Below are positions 10,323 through 24,083 of a DNA stretch of 64,000 nt, piece after piece; position 1 is the stretch's first letter, and every line of letters begins with the position of its first letter. The DNA comes from Pegea sp. RAD2-039 (taxonomy: Eukaryota; Chordata; Thaliacea; Salpida; Salpidae): positions 677,902 through 741,901 of the forward strand of contig JAQGEQ010000041.1 in the NCBI GenBank assembly GCA_034620365.1. Direction: 5' to 3'. The translations under genes and the position numbers were made by a program. A model generated the notes under the pieces. The model saw nothing but the letters and a program-made list of their open reading frames with translations. It ran no database searches and was not told the origin of the DNA.

Positions 10323-12161
10323 TTAAAAAGAAAAGTTGATTTCTGATGACTCACTGAATTCATTCCTGTTATTAATATCAGGAAATTTGCATATTCTGTC
10401 AGAACAATCGTTTTCAGGACGATAGGTACGTTTAAAAGACGACTGGAAAAAAAATGATCAAAAGATCAGAAGATGAAGATTTTAAGATCACCTTGACTCT
10501 TTGAGCAGGAGAAGGATTTGTAAATTCGGAATCTTCGTCCTCATTACATTCTGATTCACTTTCACTTTGTTGACTCGATTCACTTTCCTCATCTTCATCA
10601 CTGTCTTCATACATCTGGAACTAATGAAATATAGAAAATAGAAGTTAAAGATCAAAAACGTCTTCCTACAGTTTGGTGTTCATCTTCATTACAGAGGTTC
10701 GAAGAATCAGTTTCACTCTCGTAACCTTTAAATGGTCTTGGGAGGTATTTACGCGACTTGATTCTTTTGTTCGCGATCATCTGCGCAATCTTGCGGCCTT
10801 CGTCTTCACTCAAACTTAATTTTGAGGTCGTCACCTTTCGCTTTTTCGCTTTTGGCTTTCTTTTTACAACTCGTTTTGTGCTACTGCTCTGAAAGGTTTG
10901 AATGAAAATAAGAAACAAAAAATTGTGTTTGAAAAATTCAGAATCTTTGAAAAAGTGGAATCTTTAAGGAGCAAGACACTCTACTCTAAAAGTAGGTTTG
11001 AAAAATCTGAGGCTGCTGGTTCACAGATCAAAGCTTTTTCTTACATAGTGAAGCGAGTGCATATCAACATCTCGTATAGGATTACTTCGAAGTATTTACA
11101 ACAAATAAACAACTGAAATAAGCTTACTGGATGAGGACTTTTGTTCTTAGAGCTTGTAGCTGCTGACATATACGGAGCTTTTAGTTGATTTAAACTAATT
11201 GGCTTATTTCTTCGTCTTTTTGGGGTTATTGAATTTTCCAATTGCTTCATTTGCTAATAAAAATATTTATATGAAATTGATGACATTGTAATTAAAATTC
11301 TGCTTACATCAAGTTTGAAACCATTTATTATTTCCATTAGAGACTGAATTATCATATTTACTGTAAGGTCATCTGCACCGTTTGAAGTAAGGTAAGTTCT
11401 CTTGCTACAAACAGGACAGGGAATAGATTTCGCCTTATTTCGTATTTTAGCTACAAATATAAATAAAAGATTAACATTTTAAGATTTTAAAAAGTAGAAC
11501 ACTGACTTTTAATGCAGCTATGACAAAAGGTATGCTGGCAGTCCAAAATTTTGGGTTGATTAAATTGATTAGAGCAAATTGAACAGATTAATAGTTCCTC
11601 TTCTAATTTCTTGACTACATCATCTTTAGCGGGCATTGGTAAAGAGACTGATACTAAAACATGTTTTTGTTTAGTTTGTTTACAACTTAAAAGTTTAATT
11701 TCATAGATTTACAGCTATTTAAATGAGTTTACCTAAAATTCTTGATGATGGATCATTTTTGCTTTTAGCTTTAACTGAATTCCTTTAAAACAAAAAAGTT
11801 TTTAAGTAAAATAAAATATTCTTAACTTAATTAATATATATTTAATCTGCATAAATTGATTTTATTTGATATAACTATTTTGTATTCTTAAAATTTGATA
11901 AATTAAGGCAAGTTTAAAACAGAAAAAAATATTTCAGAAATGGTGTTTTAGTTAAAAAAAATATAAATAAAACTTAATCATGTACATTTACTGCAAGCCA
12001 CGTCGACTAAACCAAGTAATAAATTGTTAAAAAAGTAATTTAAAGAAATTTGAAAAGTGTTATGAAGTTGCTTTCTACTAAAACAAGAAATAAAACTACT
12101 AAGAACTTGATTAATTAGCTTACACAGCAATTTTTGAAAAGGGTTTTGAGGTTCCTGTCAT
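10323..12161 (-). CDS. RING-finger protein, probable E3 ubiquitin ligase, 323 residues
   Basis: Eight minus-strand exons: 12161-12124, 11782-11733, 11653-11507, 11450-11308, 11253-11128, 10888-10670, 10620-10492 and 10442-10323. They total 972 nt with every phase closing. Starts MTGTSKPFSK. A C3HC4 RING lies at about residues 50-95: CSIC, then CQHTFCHSC, then CPVC. The spacing and the CxHxFCxxC core resemble TRIM-type RINGs, which recruit E2 enzymes, but no B-box or NHL region follows. The tail is a basic stretch (TPKRRRNK, KRKPKAKKRK, a likely nuclear signal) and then an acidic serine-rich block (YEDSDEDEESESSQQSESES). This suggests a nuclear ligase or chromatin factor. The last exon contains a perfect GTGAGT donor just before its end, so a further downstream exon or isoform is possible. 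No orthologue recognised. Confidence 0.85.
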
Positions 12162-15100
12162 GATTAGTGCTTAAGTTTGTTCTGAAATAAATAGAAATCA
12201 TTTTTATTTCCAAATATATTACAAAAATGTCTGCAAATATTAATAAAGTTTATCTGAAATCTCTATAAATACATTAATCAATAAGGATACAAAAACTCTT
12301 AATTTCAGCAGCTACCTTATGTACAAGTTGTTATACTTTTATAACATTAAAATAATTATATAATCAATATTAAAAAGATATCTACTAAAAATAAGACATC
12401 TAAAGAAAGCATTTACCATAAAAATTCAAAATCTTTATCTATCAACTTTTTGGAAATAATTTTCTAGCAAATTAAGTTTTAGTTAAAATAAAAAAGCAAA
12501 ACTACTTTATGATCTCTAATTATGACGTCAAAATTGCGATAATTGAATATATGATTGTTGATAAACGAAATAAACAAACTAAAGATGAGATTTGAATTTT
12601 ATAATAATTCGACTGACTTTGCGCTAAATTTGAATACGACTGAAAATTATTCTTTCGACAATTTTTTAGTTAAAATTGTTTTAAATGGTTTCAGCTTGGA
12701 TTAAACTTTTTATAAATTTTTGAACAAAGATCTTTATCTAAATTTTATCAGCTAAGATAAGATAACTAAACTTTTTTGGAAGAATGAAAACAAATGATAT
12801 TTCTAAAAATTTAATTCAAATTTTAAAGAAATTTATTTCTATCAGAAATAAAAACTTTTAAAAAATGATGTAACTTTTTTTGTTAACTTTTTTATTATAA
12901 TATTTTTGGATTTTTTACTAATTAATTATAAAAAGATTTAATTATCGATGTTAATTTTTTATAAGACATTTTTTTAACTGTTTGGTAAGTTTTTTAACTG
13001 TCACAAGAATTATTAACAAAATGAATAGAAAATTAAAATAAATCATTTTGTTAGCACCTTCCGCTAAAGCTAACTCTCACAAATAATATTATATATAATT
13101 ATATTGGAAACATAGAAATAAAAAGATACAAAGCATTTCAGTTTTCCCCAAAACATACAACATTAAATAAAATGTTAATAATGTAAAAAAATAAAAATAT
13201 TTTGAAAATAATTTCTGTTTAGTATTTTTTCTAGAAATTAATAAAATATTTTTTTATTTTTTCTCTAAATTTTTCGAAAATTTTTCGTTGAATAATATTT
13301 TTTTTCAAAAATATTTTTAATAAATTCAAATAATAAAGAAATTAGATAAAAAAAATCTTTTTAATAAATTTTAATATTTAAAAGAATTTGAATTACTTAA
13401 AAAGTACAGTTTTGAAATTAGTTAAAAATTAATAATTTTGTAATTTTAAATTCATAGATTTTTCTTTGAATTAATGATATTATAAATCATCCAAAAAATA
13501 AACTGAATAATTAAGCTTCTGATTACTTTCAAGTTTGTCATAAAAATTTAAATTTCAACATTTTATGTTGCAATCAAAGAAGAAATTTAGTTTCTACAGA
13601 AAGAGAAGTGGTGACGTCATCATCGCGACATTAATGAGAAAATTGTTGTTGCCGGAAAATGGAAAACTTTTTGCATTAGTTTAAATTATCAAAATAAAAT
13701 AAATGTTAGAAATAATTTTCACAGAAAATATAAAATAATTTGAAATTCAGTTTTGAGGTTTACAATTAAATTTTACTGAAATTTCCAATTAGAAATTTAT
13801 CAAATTAATTTTGAAACTAAAATTTTGAAAATGACTTTCAGAAAAATCTGTAAAAATTTGTATTTTCAAAATTAATATTTTTGAAATTGTTGATTTTATT
13901 TTTAATTGTCAAATTTATTCATAAAAACCACGAAGCAAAAGTAAATTTTTAGAAAGTTTTGGAAAAAATTCAAATTGAAATTAGAAAATATCAATTTGAG
14001 ATTTAGGTTTCATCAGAATTACTCAAGCGTGACGAAGTGAAACTAGCAATTTTTATGAATGAAAATCAATTAGTAAAAAATATTGTGACTTTTTGGTAAT
14101 AACACTTTAAAATAGATTGATGAATAATTTGATAAAAGCTTTTTTTAATTTATCATTTAAACTACAACTGTTTATCTGATTAACTTCTTATCAATTTGTT
14201 CAACTTTTTAAAGAAATGCTGACTAAACTTTTTACAACATCATAATTCTCATAATTTCTAAAAACTTTTTTGAGGTGAATACAAAGTCTATTTGGTCTCA
14301 GGTGGAAAAACTTTGGTTTTCTTCGCCGGGTTTTACAAAAAGAAACATTTACAATAAATTTCCACTTCTGTGAGCTGTACAAAGCTAATTATTATATTTC
14401 AACTATATTTAAAGGTTAAGTAAAAATTTAAATATTCAAAAAAATTACCAATTTCAATAATATTTGCGGCATTTATGCAAAAAAAAAATTGAATAAAAAA
14501 TGAATTTCAAGGAATTATTTTTGAATTAATTCTTATAAACAAACATATTAAAAGTAATCTTTGCAAACTTGTAGATGAACAGCAACTTTGTTTGCAGAAT
14601 TTACTCCGTTAAACTCAACGATGTAGACTTAGTTTCGCAGAAATAAGTTCATACAAACAAGCATTTAGCTTCACTAAATGCAAATTTAACAAACAGTTCG
14701 TTTCATGTTAAAACAAAAAGTAGTTTTAATAAAAAATGTATTTCCTGTTTAAAGTTTTTGATTGACCAAAAAGTAAATATTATTTTTGCACACTGCAAAA
14801 ACTTTATCTTAAAGAATAAAGATTCTATTATAAAACGTTTAAAACATAAATTTAAAATAATTGACCTTTTAGGAATTGTAAACTCTTAATTGTTTCAAAA
14901 ACTTTCCCTTTGAAAACTATACTTTTGAAAAATATAATTAAATTCTTATAAAATGTTCTTAAAATTTCAGCAAAATTTTAAAAGTAACCAAAAAAAACAT
15001 GTTTGAAAAACAAGTTTTGAAATTATCAGCAGAAAATTTGACCATAAACTAAATCGTTGGCGATTTTTGTAAAATTTCAAAAATAGTTTTGCTCGAAAAC

Positions 15101-18100
15101 TTTAAAGAAAAATTTTTTTATTTTTGTTAATTTATTTAAAAAAAAAATCTTTTTTAAAGTTAAATATTTATTAGTTGCAATTTTCAGCAAAACATTTCTA
15201 ACAATTTCTGTTTATAAAAAAAGTTGTTTTAATAGGTTCAAAGAAAATATCAAATTAACTTTTCATCATTTGAAATTTCCACATAACTAAACAAATTTAT
15301 GACTCCATTATATTTATTTTGTTGAAAATATAAATCTTAAACATCAGGATATGATATCAGTAAATAATGAAGTAATCTATTTGTTATTTTATAACACAAA
15401 TATTGTCCTAAAGTTTATGACCAGCTTCATATCTTATGGCGGATCAGAATTCAGCCAGATTATTGGATAAAAATCTGTTAAAAAATTTATAAGCAAATAT
15501 TTACTTACTCATAAAAAATGATAAAATTTGAAAACGAAGTATTTACTAAATATTGGATTTCTTATTTTCAATATTTTGTAATAAAATTTAAAATATAGTT
15601 TAACGAATAGATTGATTTTCCTGAATGCAAATTCAGATTTGAATAATTGTATCTGAATGTCAAGCTTAGAGATATTGTGAAATATCAAAAGAAGCATTAA
15701 ACCCTATGTGCAAGAGACTTCAAAGTATAATTCGAGCTTGTTGTATTTTTAGATCTTAAAGTAGTTTCTACTGATGCCTTTAGGTAAAAGCTAATTGAAA
15801 TTTGAGTAGAAAAACACGTTTTTACAATTTAATGAAAATTGATGGCATTGTATTTTGTTGCAAATATTTCAGATGTTTTTAAAACCTTAAATTGATGGTT
15901 TTAGTTGCTTTGTTTAAAGGAATTTGTTAAAGTTTTTTGAAAATTTGTATTTTCAATAATAATTTGAGTAAATCGTTTTGAAATTAAAATTCATTTATTC
16001 CGTTAACTTTCTTTTGTTTCCATGAAAACAATCCACCTTAAATAGTTGTTGAAGATTTCTACGTATGAAACATTAAGAGTCTTGTAAGACTTCTTGGATG
16101 ATATTCGAGAGTATTGAAGACTTATTTTCAACTAAATTTATCCAAACCGATTCAAATCGAATTTCTGAAAATTTTTTGAAAGACACGAAGCTGTTGAACA
16201 AGTTTATAAAAATGAAGTCTTAGAAACTGATTATATAATCACAATTTCGAACTTTGGAAAAAACCTTTGAGGTGTTGAAAGTTGGTTCAAAACTTCCGGC
16301 TAATCAGTCAACATCAACCACTTAACATTCAAAACAAACAACTTTAAGCCATAAATTTTAAAACCAATTATTTTGTAAAAGAATTTTTATTATGAATCAC
16401 AAAATACTTCTTTAAAGTAACAATGTCAACTTATGCAGTTGAAAATATAATGCTTTCAAATTATAATTGTAACAAATCAATTTGTTAAAGGTTAGAAAAA
16501 CATTATGTTTCTGATCATCAGACTTCAAAAGTAATTAATTCATCTTTTGTGATAGCAACAAATAAATTAAAATTATTTTCTAGGTGAACACAAAATTTGT
16601 TGCAACATTTAGAATTTTTCTCTGTAAACACTTTTTATTGTATAATTTTAAGTAGAGGTCTTTAAAGTACTTGAAGCAGGAAAAAGAACTTGAGTGAATC
16701 AAAAAATTTTAAAAAGGGAAATATATTCTTGATGAACATTTTTAAGGATTACTTTTGAAAATCTAAACTTTAAAATGTTTCCAGCTGTCAAAACCTTTTT
16801 ATATTTGTCAATAATAAAGTTGTTAGTTTACTTTTCAAGATAGACTTTGAAAACAAACACTTAGAAGTTAATTATGAAATGTGAATGGAAGGTTTTTAAC
16901 AAACTAAAAGACTTTTAAAGCTTTTAAAAGTATCTAAGATATGATTAATATTTAACTTTTACGTAAATATAGGAAACGTTATTAGTTACCTGGCAATCAA
17001 ATCTATCTAAAGACATTTTTTTTCTTAATCTTAAAAAATTTTCATAATTCTTTGAACTTCTAAATTTAATTGAAAATGTTGTAATGATATTTTGAAAACA
17101 TTTTTGAGTCTCTTAAACAACGAATTTCTAAAAATTTGTTTTTAACTTGTAAGAAGCTTATTAATGCTTTTATGTTATGCAATAAATCTTATATTTTTAC
17201 ATAAAGCTACTCCAAAAAGCTTGTACAATAAGAGTAATGTTTATTAAATTTGCATATCTTTGCATAAAACTTAAAAATTAATGAACAAACTTTGTAAAAA
17301 AAAAAATTATTCAAAATCTTAAATATAAAAGTTTCTATAAAATTTTTACGTCGAATTTTAAAAAAGAATTCTTAAGTTTTAGATAATAGAGGTTTCATTT
17401 TAAAAATCTATTTTACGTCATTTGCTCTAAATTTTTCAAACAAAGAATGATGTAAGATTGCCCCAATGTTTGCTCATTAAATGTTTCTATTTTTATTATG
17501 GTTCTCCAGAATATCATTACATTACATTCTTTATTTTGCCAAATGTCTTTATTTGTTTGGTTCAGTAAATAAAGATGTCACAACTAAATTTGTCAAAATA
17601 AATTTTTTGGCTGGTATCTGTCTGCTGAAAATGTTTTATTATTGTGAAAATAAAAGATATTTAAACTAATAAATTGGTTAAATCACTTTATTTTTACCTG
17701 TAAATTTATTTCAAATGTTCTTTTAACAAAAGGTTCAAATACAATCATTGAATGTGAATAAAAGAAAACTTCAGAATAAAGTAATAGTTGAACGTGCTTT
17801 TACAAAGATTATGTAAATTATGACAATTCTTTTAAAGTTAAAAGAATTTGCTAATCATTTCAATGAATGGTTTGAAAAAATGAGTCAATAATATGATGAG
17901 TGCCTTGTAACTAAGTAGCAATCATTAAATTAAAAGTTTTAATGATATTTTTTTATAATAAATTGATTGTTCGTTTTTAAATTAATTGTTATTTGAGATT
18001 CAATTAAAAAATTACAGATACATTTGCAAATTCGGCTGAAGTAATTCGAAGTTCTTTTTTAAAGTTTAATCTTGAAAAGTGTTGATTGTAAAATGCAAAG

Positions 18101-18834
18101 CTTTTAAAAAACAAATGGAAATTTTATTAAAATAAATTTTGCTTTATTCTATTTGCTTCATATGGTATGACAAAGCTTTTTTTTGCAAATTCTAAATATA
18201 TAAAATAAAATTTTCAAAAATAGAAAAAAGATATTAAAACAAGTTCACAAAGATTGATTTTAACTAAAAAATGTCATCAAGAAAAACGAGAGAAGCGGGA
18301 AAAAATGTCTTCAGTTTAACTACAACTGCATTTGTAGTCAACTGTTAGTAACTAACTGAACTTGAGGGTTGATAGTGAGAAGAAAAGTTTTTAGACAGTT
18401 TTGTGATGATAAAAAGTGTCTCGGCTTCTTTATCAAACTTTCTTTGCATCTTTTTTACTCTAAGATCTCGATCTTCAACCATCTTGGTACGTTCTTGGAT
18501 TAGAGTATATTTCCCGTAGAGATAAAAGTAGAGATTGAAATGAGAAAGATCTTAAAGTTAGATGTAAAGACATTTGTCTGTTCAAATCTTCGATTTTTAT
18601 TTTATTAAATGCAACTGAGATGTAACTAAGAAGGAAGCAAGTGATGAGAAAGGCAATTTACTACGTTGATGTCTATGAGGTTTTCAATTCAGTTTCGAGA
18701 AAGCAGAATGCAGTTTAATGACTTGTAGGAAACTGATTTAATTTTAGAATTTTATTTTTCAGCAGAGTTTTTTTCGCTCAACTTAAAACGATAAATTTTT
18801 TTCTAAAAGATTTTTTTTTTTATCAAATTTCGGA
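12162..18834. other. 6.7-kb AT-rich spacer between RING and PLK genes
   Basis: Divergent spacer with no exon I can support. Open frames at 14200-14382, 15509-15697 and 17481-17669 are low-complexity and uninformative. Two isolated CRE octamers TGACGTCA occur at 12523 and 13612, the latter in a small GC-richer patch (about 13600-13670) that could be regulatory for the RING gene. Pyrimidine-rich sequence at 18420-18500 may be 5' UTR or promoter of the kinase. Confidence 0.5.
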
Positions 18835-21251
18835 ATGAATCTGACTGAGAAGTCATCTCTACAAAGATCTAAAGACCCAATAAGCGACAAGGATAGTGGC
18901 ATTTATGAAGTCACCAGCAACCTATCAGTCGCGAGCAGCTTATCGTCGACGTCATCCCGCGCTAACCGCTTTCGATCAACAATCCAAACATCTATCGCAA
19001 CCAAGGAAGCCGATGACATCACGCCGCAACCGGTTTCAAAGTCAAGCCGACAATACCGAGACGATAGTCGCTATCTTTATGACGTCACGAGCGACGTCAG
19101 TTATGAGAAACAGCGCTTGATCGGTGAAGTAAGTTGTTTTAGGGCGAAATTGAATTTTGGAGCTGATTTTTGGGTTTTTTAGGGAGGCTTTGCTCTCGTG
19201 TACCAGGTGAAGAGAGTCGATACAGGAGAACTTCTAGCTGCAAAAGTTATCAACAAAAAGTCCTTGATGAGCCCGACCCAGCGTCAACGCGTCTTAAACG
19301 AGATTGAGGTTCATTCGTTGGTTAGTGATCACCCCAACATCCTAAAGTTTAAGGGGAGTTTTCGAGTTGGGGATCAAATTTGCATCTTATCGGAGCTTTG
19401 CTCGAGAAATGTGAGTAGCTTCGAGGTTTTAGATCTAAAATTCTGATTCTTAAATTTTTTAGACTTTGGTTCATTTTGTCGCAAATCGAAGATCTTCTTG
19501 TGAAGATGAAGTAGCGCAAATGTTCTATCAAATCGTTCAAGGAGTCCTCCATCTTCATAAGATTGGGATCATTCACCGGGATCTCAAGCTCGCCAACATC
19601 CTTCAGAATTCCAACAAAGAAATCAAGATCGCGGATTTTGGGATGGCGACTAAATCTTCCTACAAAAAATCCCGGTAAGTGATCTTCATCATCAGTGATC
19701 TTAATCTTCTGATCTTCATCTTCTGATACTTAGAACAATCTGTGGGACTCCCAACTTGATACCGCCGGAGGTATTCCAACGTAAAGGACACGATTGCAAA
19801 TCTGACATCTGGTCGTTAGGATGTTTGTTGTTTGCACTCTTGATCGGTCATTATCCCTTTTCTGCACTTCGACCGAAGGTAATCACAAATTTGTTGAAGC
19901 TTCAAACAATTCTATCTTCACTGATTATCTACGCTGCTTCTTCAGAACTCTTCTTGTCAATCTTCTTTCAAACCTCCTGAACTTCATCTTTACTAAATAT
20001 TCCTACTGATCTTGATCTTCTCATTCTGCATCTCTTAATCTTTCCAGTTCAAAAACTCAAACTCTTTTCATTAACTGCTCTTCTCAATCAATCAATAGCC
20101 AGATACATTAGTTCTTTAACACTAATTTGATCTTGATCTTCCTCTCAGGACACCCTCAAGAAAATTTGCAGAGGATCTTTTACAATTCCTGATAAAGTCA
20201 GTTCTGAAGCCTCTGATCTCATCTCAAAGATGTTGGATCAAGATCCAGAGGCAAGACCTTCACCGGAAGACATTTTGAAGCATCCATTCTTCCACAAAGT
20301 CCTCATCTAATCCTTCTCTAAGCATCCTATTTACATCTGATCTTCTTCTAGATCCCATTTTGCAACTCAGAGTCCTTAAAAAGTCCCAAATCTTCCAAGA
20401 TCTCTGAAGGATATCGCGGAGTCTGCAAAAAGATTCTAAGTTTTGCTTCTAGAAGCCACAAAGAGTCTCTTGCATCCACCACAACGCCCTCCAGTGGTAA
20501 GAAATGCATATAAGCATCCAGCAGCATCTTATCTGATCTTCATTTCAGACATAAGCTCCGTGAAGACCTCAAATCCCATTATCATCACAGATTGGGTAGA
20601 TTACTCGAACCGCTACGGATTTGGATACAAACTCTCAGATGGACGGATCTGTGTACTCTTCAACGACGCCAAACATCTCTCTCTACTCCCTGATCTTCGG
20701 TAAGATCTTTCTGATCCCTTGAAGACAGGTTTTAACCCTCCAATCACAGCACAATGGAGTACTCACCTAGCGAACAGGCGGATAAAGGAATCATTTTTGA
20801 TGTTTCGCAGCCGCCTGCGTCTTTAGGACGCTATCTTCAATCCTTCGGGAAAATCGCGAAGTATCTTCGCGGTTCTGATATCCCTACTCATCAAGTAAGC
20901 TTACGGTTGATCCTTTGATCCTCATCTAACTTTCATCTTCAGCCTACCACCAGAGTGCGTCTCACCACGTGGTCACGTGATAGTGATGCCGTTGTGATGT
21001 ATCTTAGCAACGGATCGCTTCAAACAAAGTTCTTCGGAAATAACAAAAAAATCTTGATATCTGATATCCACCGGATCTCAAAGATCAACTTCCACCAGAT
21101 TCACGAGGGTTCTACATCTACATTGTCTCTTCCTCCGTCTGCCGAAGATCAGAAGATGATCAGTTGCATCCATAAAATCTTTCATCAAAAACTCTTCGAA
21201 GTCGAATGCGGCTCAGCTCATCCCTTTTGTGACGTCATCTCCACTTTCTGA
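18835..21251 (+). CDS. PLK: Polo-like kinase (PLK1/2/3 class), 592 residues
   Basis: Mitotic serine/threonine kinase with a phosphopeptide-binding polo-box domain. Exons: 18835-19128, 19183-19410, 19463-19674, 19734-19878, 20149-20298, 20352-20496, 20549-20699, 20750-20894 and 20943-21251; 1779 nt, all phases consistent. Residues 1-90 are a Ser/Thr-rich extension. The kinase domain starts [12 protein letters not shown], has AAKVI for the ATP lysine, HRDLKLAN (catalytic Asp about 214) and DFGMATK (about 232). The activation threonine, equal to PLK1 T210, is about residue 246 in SRTICGTPN; the APE motif reads PPE. Polo box 1 has [13 protein letters not shown] (Trp about 407, equal to PLK1 W414). 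Polo box 2 has [16 protein letters not shown] and FFGNNKK. At the PLK1 H538/K540 pincer it has Asn524 and Lys526, so the histidine is replaced. The exon 5 donor is weak (AAA|GTCCTC); without that splice the protein stops at LI just after the kinase domain, at 20310. Confidence 0.93.
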
Positions 21252-21411
21252 TGACGTCATCGTTTCGATCTTGTGACGTTATCTTTAATGTCATTTCTAT
21301 ATTCTGATGCTATCAACGTTATCTTACATGACGTCATCATCTAGATCTAATCACATGATTATATGAGTCTTAATCTCTACTTTATGACGCTATTTTCATG
21401 TTGTGACGTCA
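21230..21411 (+). promoter_or_regulatory. Cluster of four CRE palindromes at the 3' end of PLK
   Basis: TGACGTCA occurs at 21230, 21252, 21329 and 21404, mostly as GTGACGTCATC. Several near-copies lie between them (GTGACGTTATC, ATGACGCTATT), giving an irregular periodicity. This could be a CREB/ATF-responsive element in the 3' UTR or flank, or a decayed minisatellite of a CRE-bearing unit. The first site overlaps the last codons of PLK. Confidence 0.5.
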
Positions 21412-24083
21412 TCATCTCGAAAAACTTTCATCGTTTTAATTTGGAATTTTATTCTTTTTGATTTTTATTTTTTTATTTTTTTTGGTTTTCTAAAAATTAT
21501 TTATAACAGTTTCTATAAAATTTGAAAATATATATTTATATAAATAAATTAACACATAATAAAAATATATAATTAAATTAATAAATACAGATAATATATA
21601 TTTATAAAAGACTTCATTTGACGACTTTTGCGCTGAAATATTTATTTGCTGTTTATTTTTTTCTATACTTTTGTGTGCAATTTTCCTCAAGTCTTAACTG
21701 CCGAAGCTGTTAACTGCTCAAATATCTCATTCATAAATTTCATCAAAACTTCTTCTGTTGTAATCAACTGACTTCGAATTAATAAAGTTTTTAGTGTTTA
21801 TTCTACGAATCTAGAGTTGATACTTTTATCTAGTCAAGATTACATCTCAGCGTTGATTTCCTTGTGACGTCGCGACCTCCAAGATGATCTACTTCTGTCT
21901 TAGGGATTAAATTTTGAATGAGGTTATTTTTGTTCAAATTCCAGTCACGTGGTTATTTCTTAGAAATTGTCAACCACCAAGCTACCTTCAGTCAACATCC
22001 GGGGATTTCCCCACATGCGTTTGTTTGTCATGTAAACCTCGACAATTTCTTCCCCTGGTTTTGTGTCCGTTCACCAATTAAGTGCGATGCCAACGTGAAC
22101 ACGAAAATCAGCTCGGAAAGAAAGCTTAGAAGCTTTGTAAGAATGAGTCTTTAGAACTTTTGCAAGGATTAACCTCCTGGATTTTTGAGAGTTTGAAATT
22201 TTGGTCACAATTTAAGATTTATTTGAAATGGATTAGAAAATCTCAAAAATTTTTGAGTCTTCCAACTTATATTTTGAAGTCAATTTATTTATTTCCTGAA
22301 AACTTTTAAGAAAATTTAAAAAATTTTGATTAATTGAAACCAAATGTATAACAACTTTAAAGATTAAAATAGACGTAAAAGATTTCGTGACGATTTCTAA
22401 TTTGGTAATTTCTGTAAAGTTTATTCTGAACTATTAACCGATTAATAATTAACTGTCAACAAAATTATTTGCATTAAAATAATTGAAAGGTTTTTTGATT
22501 TCATTTTGTTGTTTGTAGCATCCAGTAATTCGATAAGTTTTATAAAATGTGAAACAAAGTTTATATACGTCAAAAAGCTTTTTTATATAAATTATCTTTA
22601 TTTATATCCTCTTAAATGGTGAATTTTCAAAAGATTCTGACAAAGTTAAAATGAAACAGAAAAGATTTAGAAGTTTTAGAAGTTAGGTATCTTTCATAAT
22701 AATCAATTCAGTTCATAAAAACTAGTTTTCAAATGCTTCAAGAAAATTTATCGGAATCATCATCAGAAAAATAAATTATCACAGCACAAAAAATCTGAAT
22801 ACTTCCAGTGTATTTTGCAAAAATTAAAAAGTTGTTTTTACGTTTGAAATTTAACTACAGTATTAAGATTGATGAGTTTCTTTAGTTTTCACGATTAAAT
22901 TAGTTTGTTAGAACCCAAAGAATTTACTCAACGCTTTTAACAATTTTATACTTTTTAAAATTGGGTGGTTGTAGAGGGTTGGAAAATATGTTCCAATGAA
23001 AAATGTTTTTAAAGATAAATATTCTTTAAGTATGAAAAAAAAGTAAAAGATTTGATTGTATGAAAAGAAAGTTTTTAAGTGTCTCCAACCTTTAAATAAG
23101 TTAAGTTTCTTATCAATTTAAATTCAATTTCTAACAAATACTATCACCCAAATTTAAAATAATCTTTTTATTTGGTTTTATTGTTAGATTTGTTCACTGA
23201 TTAACTTTTTATGAAACAATAAAATTGAAAATTTAGTTTGTTTACTAAACCCCTATTCCAATTTGCAAAGTTAGTAGATGTCTGACTATTTATGAATTAA
23301 ACGTCTTTATAGTTTTAAATTAAAAAATATAATTAATCAAAAGTCTTAAAAACTCTAAGTTAAATATTTTGTTTCTAAAAACACTGACTGAATTTCTTTT
23401 GACTTCAAAAAGTATTTTTTTCCAATATCGTTTCACTGATAATATATCTGAAATTTCTTACTAGAAAATTTTTTTTTGATTTTCATAAATTTCGTAAATA
23501 TTCTTTTTTTTAACGACATAAAACCTCAAAACAAAATTATTTGATTTAAAAGATCAAAAATAAAAATTAATTTTTAATGTTTCTGTAATTTAAATTATTA
23601 TTAAATAAAAAAATCTTTTTAACAAAAGATAGTTGAAAGTTTTATTGTAGTAATTTAAAACTTTATTTTTACAAAGCTTTAAACAATCAAGTCTCTACAC
23701 TCCTATTTATTCGTCTATTAAAAGGTGAAAGCTTTAATTTTTATTTACACAACTTTTTTGTCAACACAACCTACGTCGTCAAGAATTTCAAAAATGTTTT
23801 CTAAATTTTCTTAAATGAATTCTAAAAAGGATTCTAAGTTGTTGTAAGCTCTTTTGATATTTTAAGCTTTTCTTGAATAAATCTTTTATTTATTTCTGTT
23901 GTAACATTCTCTATAAACTGCAACTGACCTCATTTATCTGATTTTCGTTTCTCTCATTTTGAATAAAATTTTTTCAAATGACATTATCTGAATCCAATTT
24001 TTTGGATATATTATTATTTTTGTAAATCTTAATTTAGCCTTATTTTTGTTTTGGTAACGTTTAAGAGAAAAGAGGTTTAAAGA
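21252..24083. other. Spacer between PLK and MFSD4-like gene, with a GC-richer island
   Basis: Mostly AT-rich. AATAAA near 21543 may polyadenylate PLK. About 21840-22150 is clearly GC-richer and has less homopolymer than its surroundings, with an 78-codon open frame (21918-22154) that I do not recognise and that lacks splice or start context. It could be a promoter, a conserved non-coding element or an old repeat. Nothing else seen. Confidence 0.5.
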
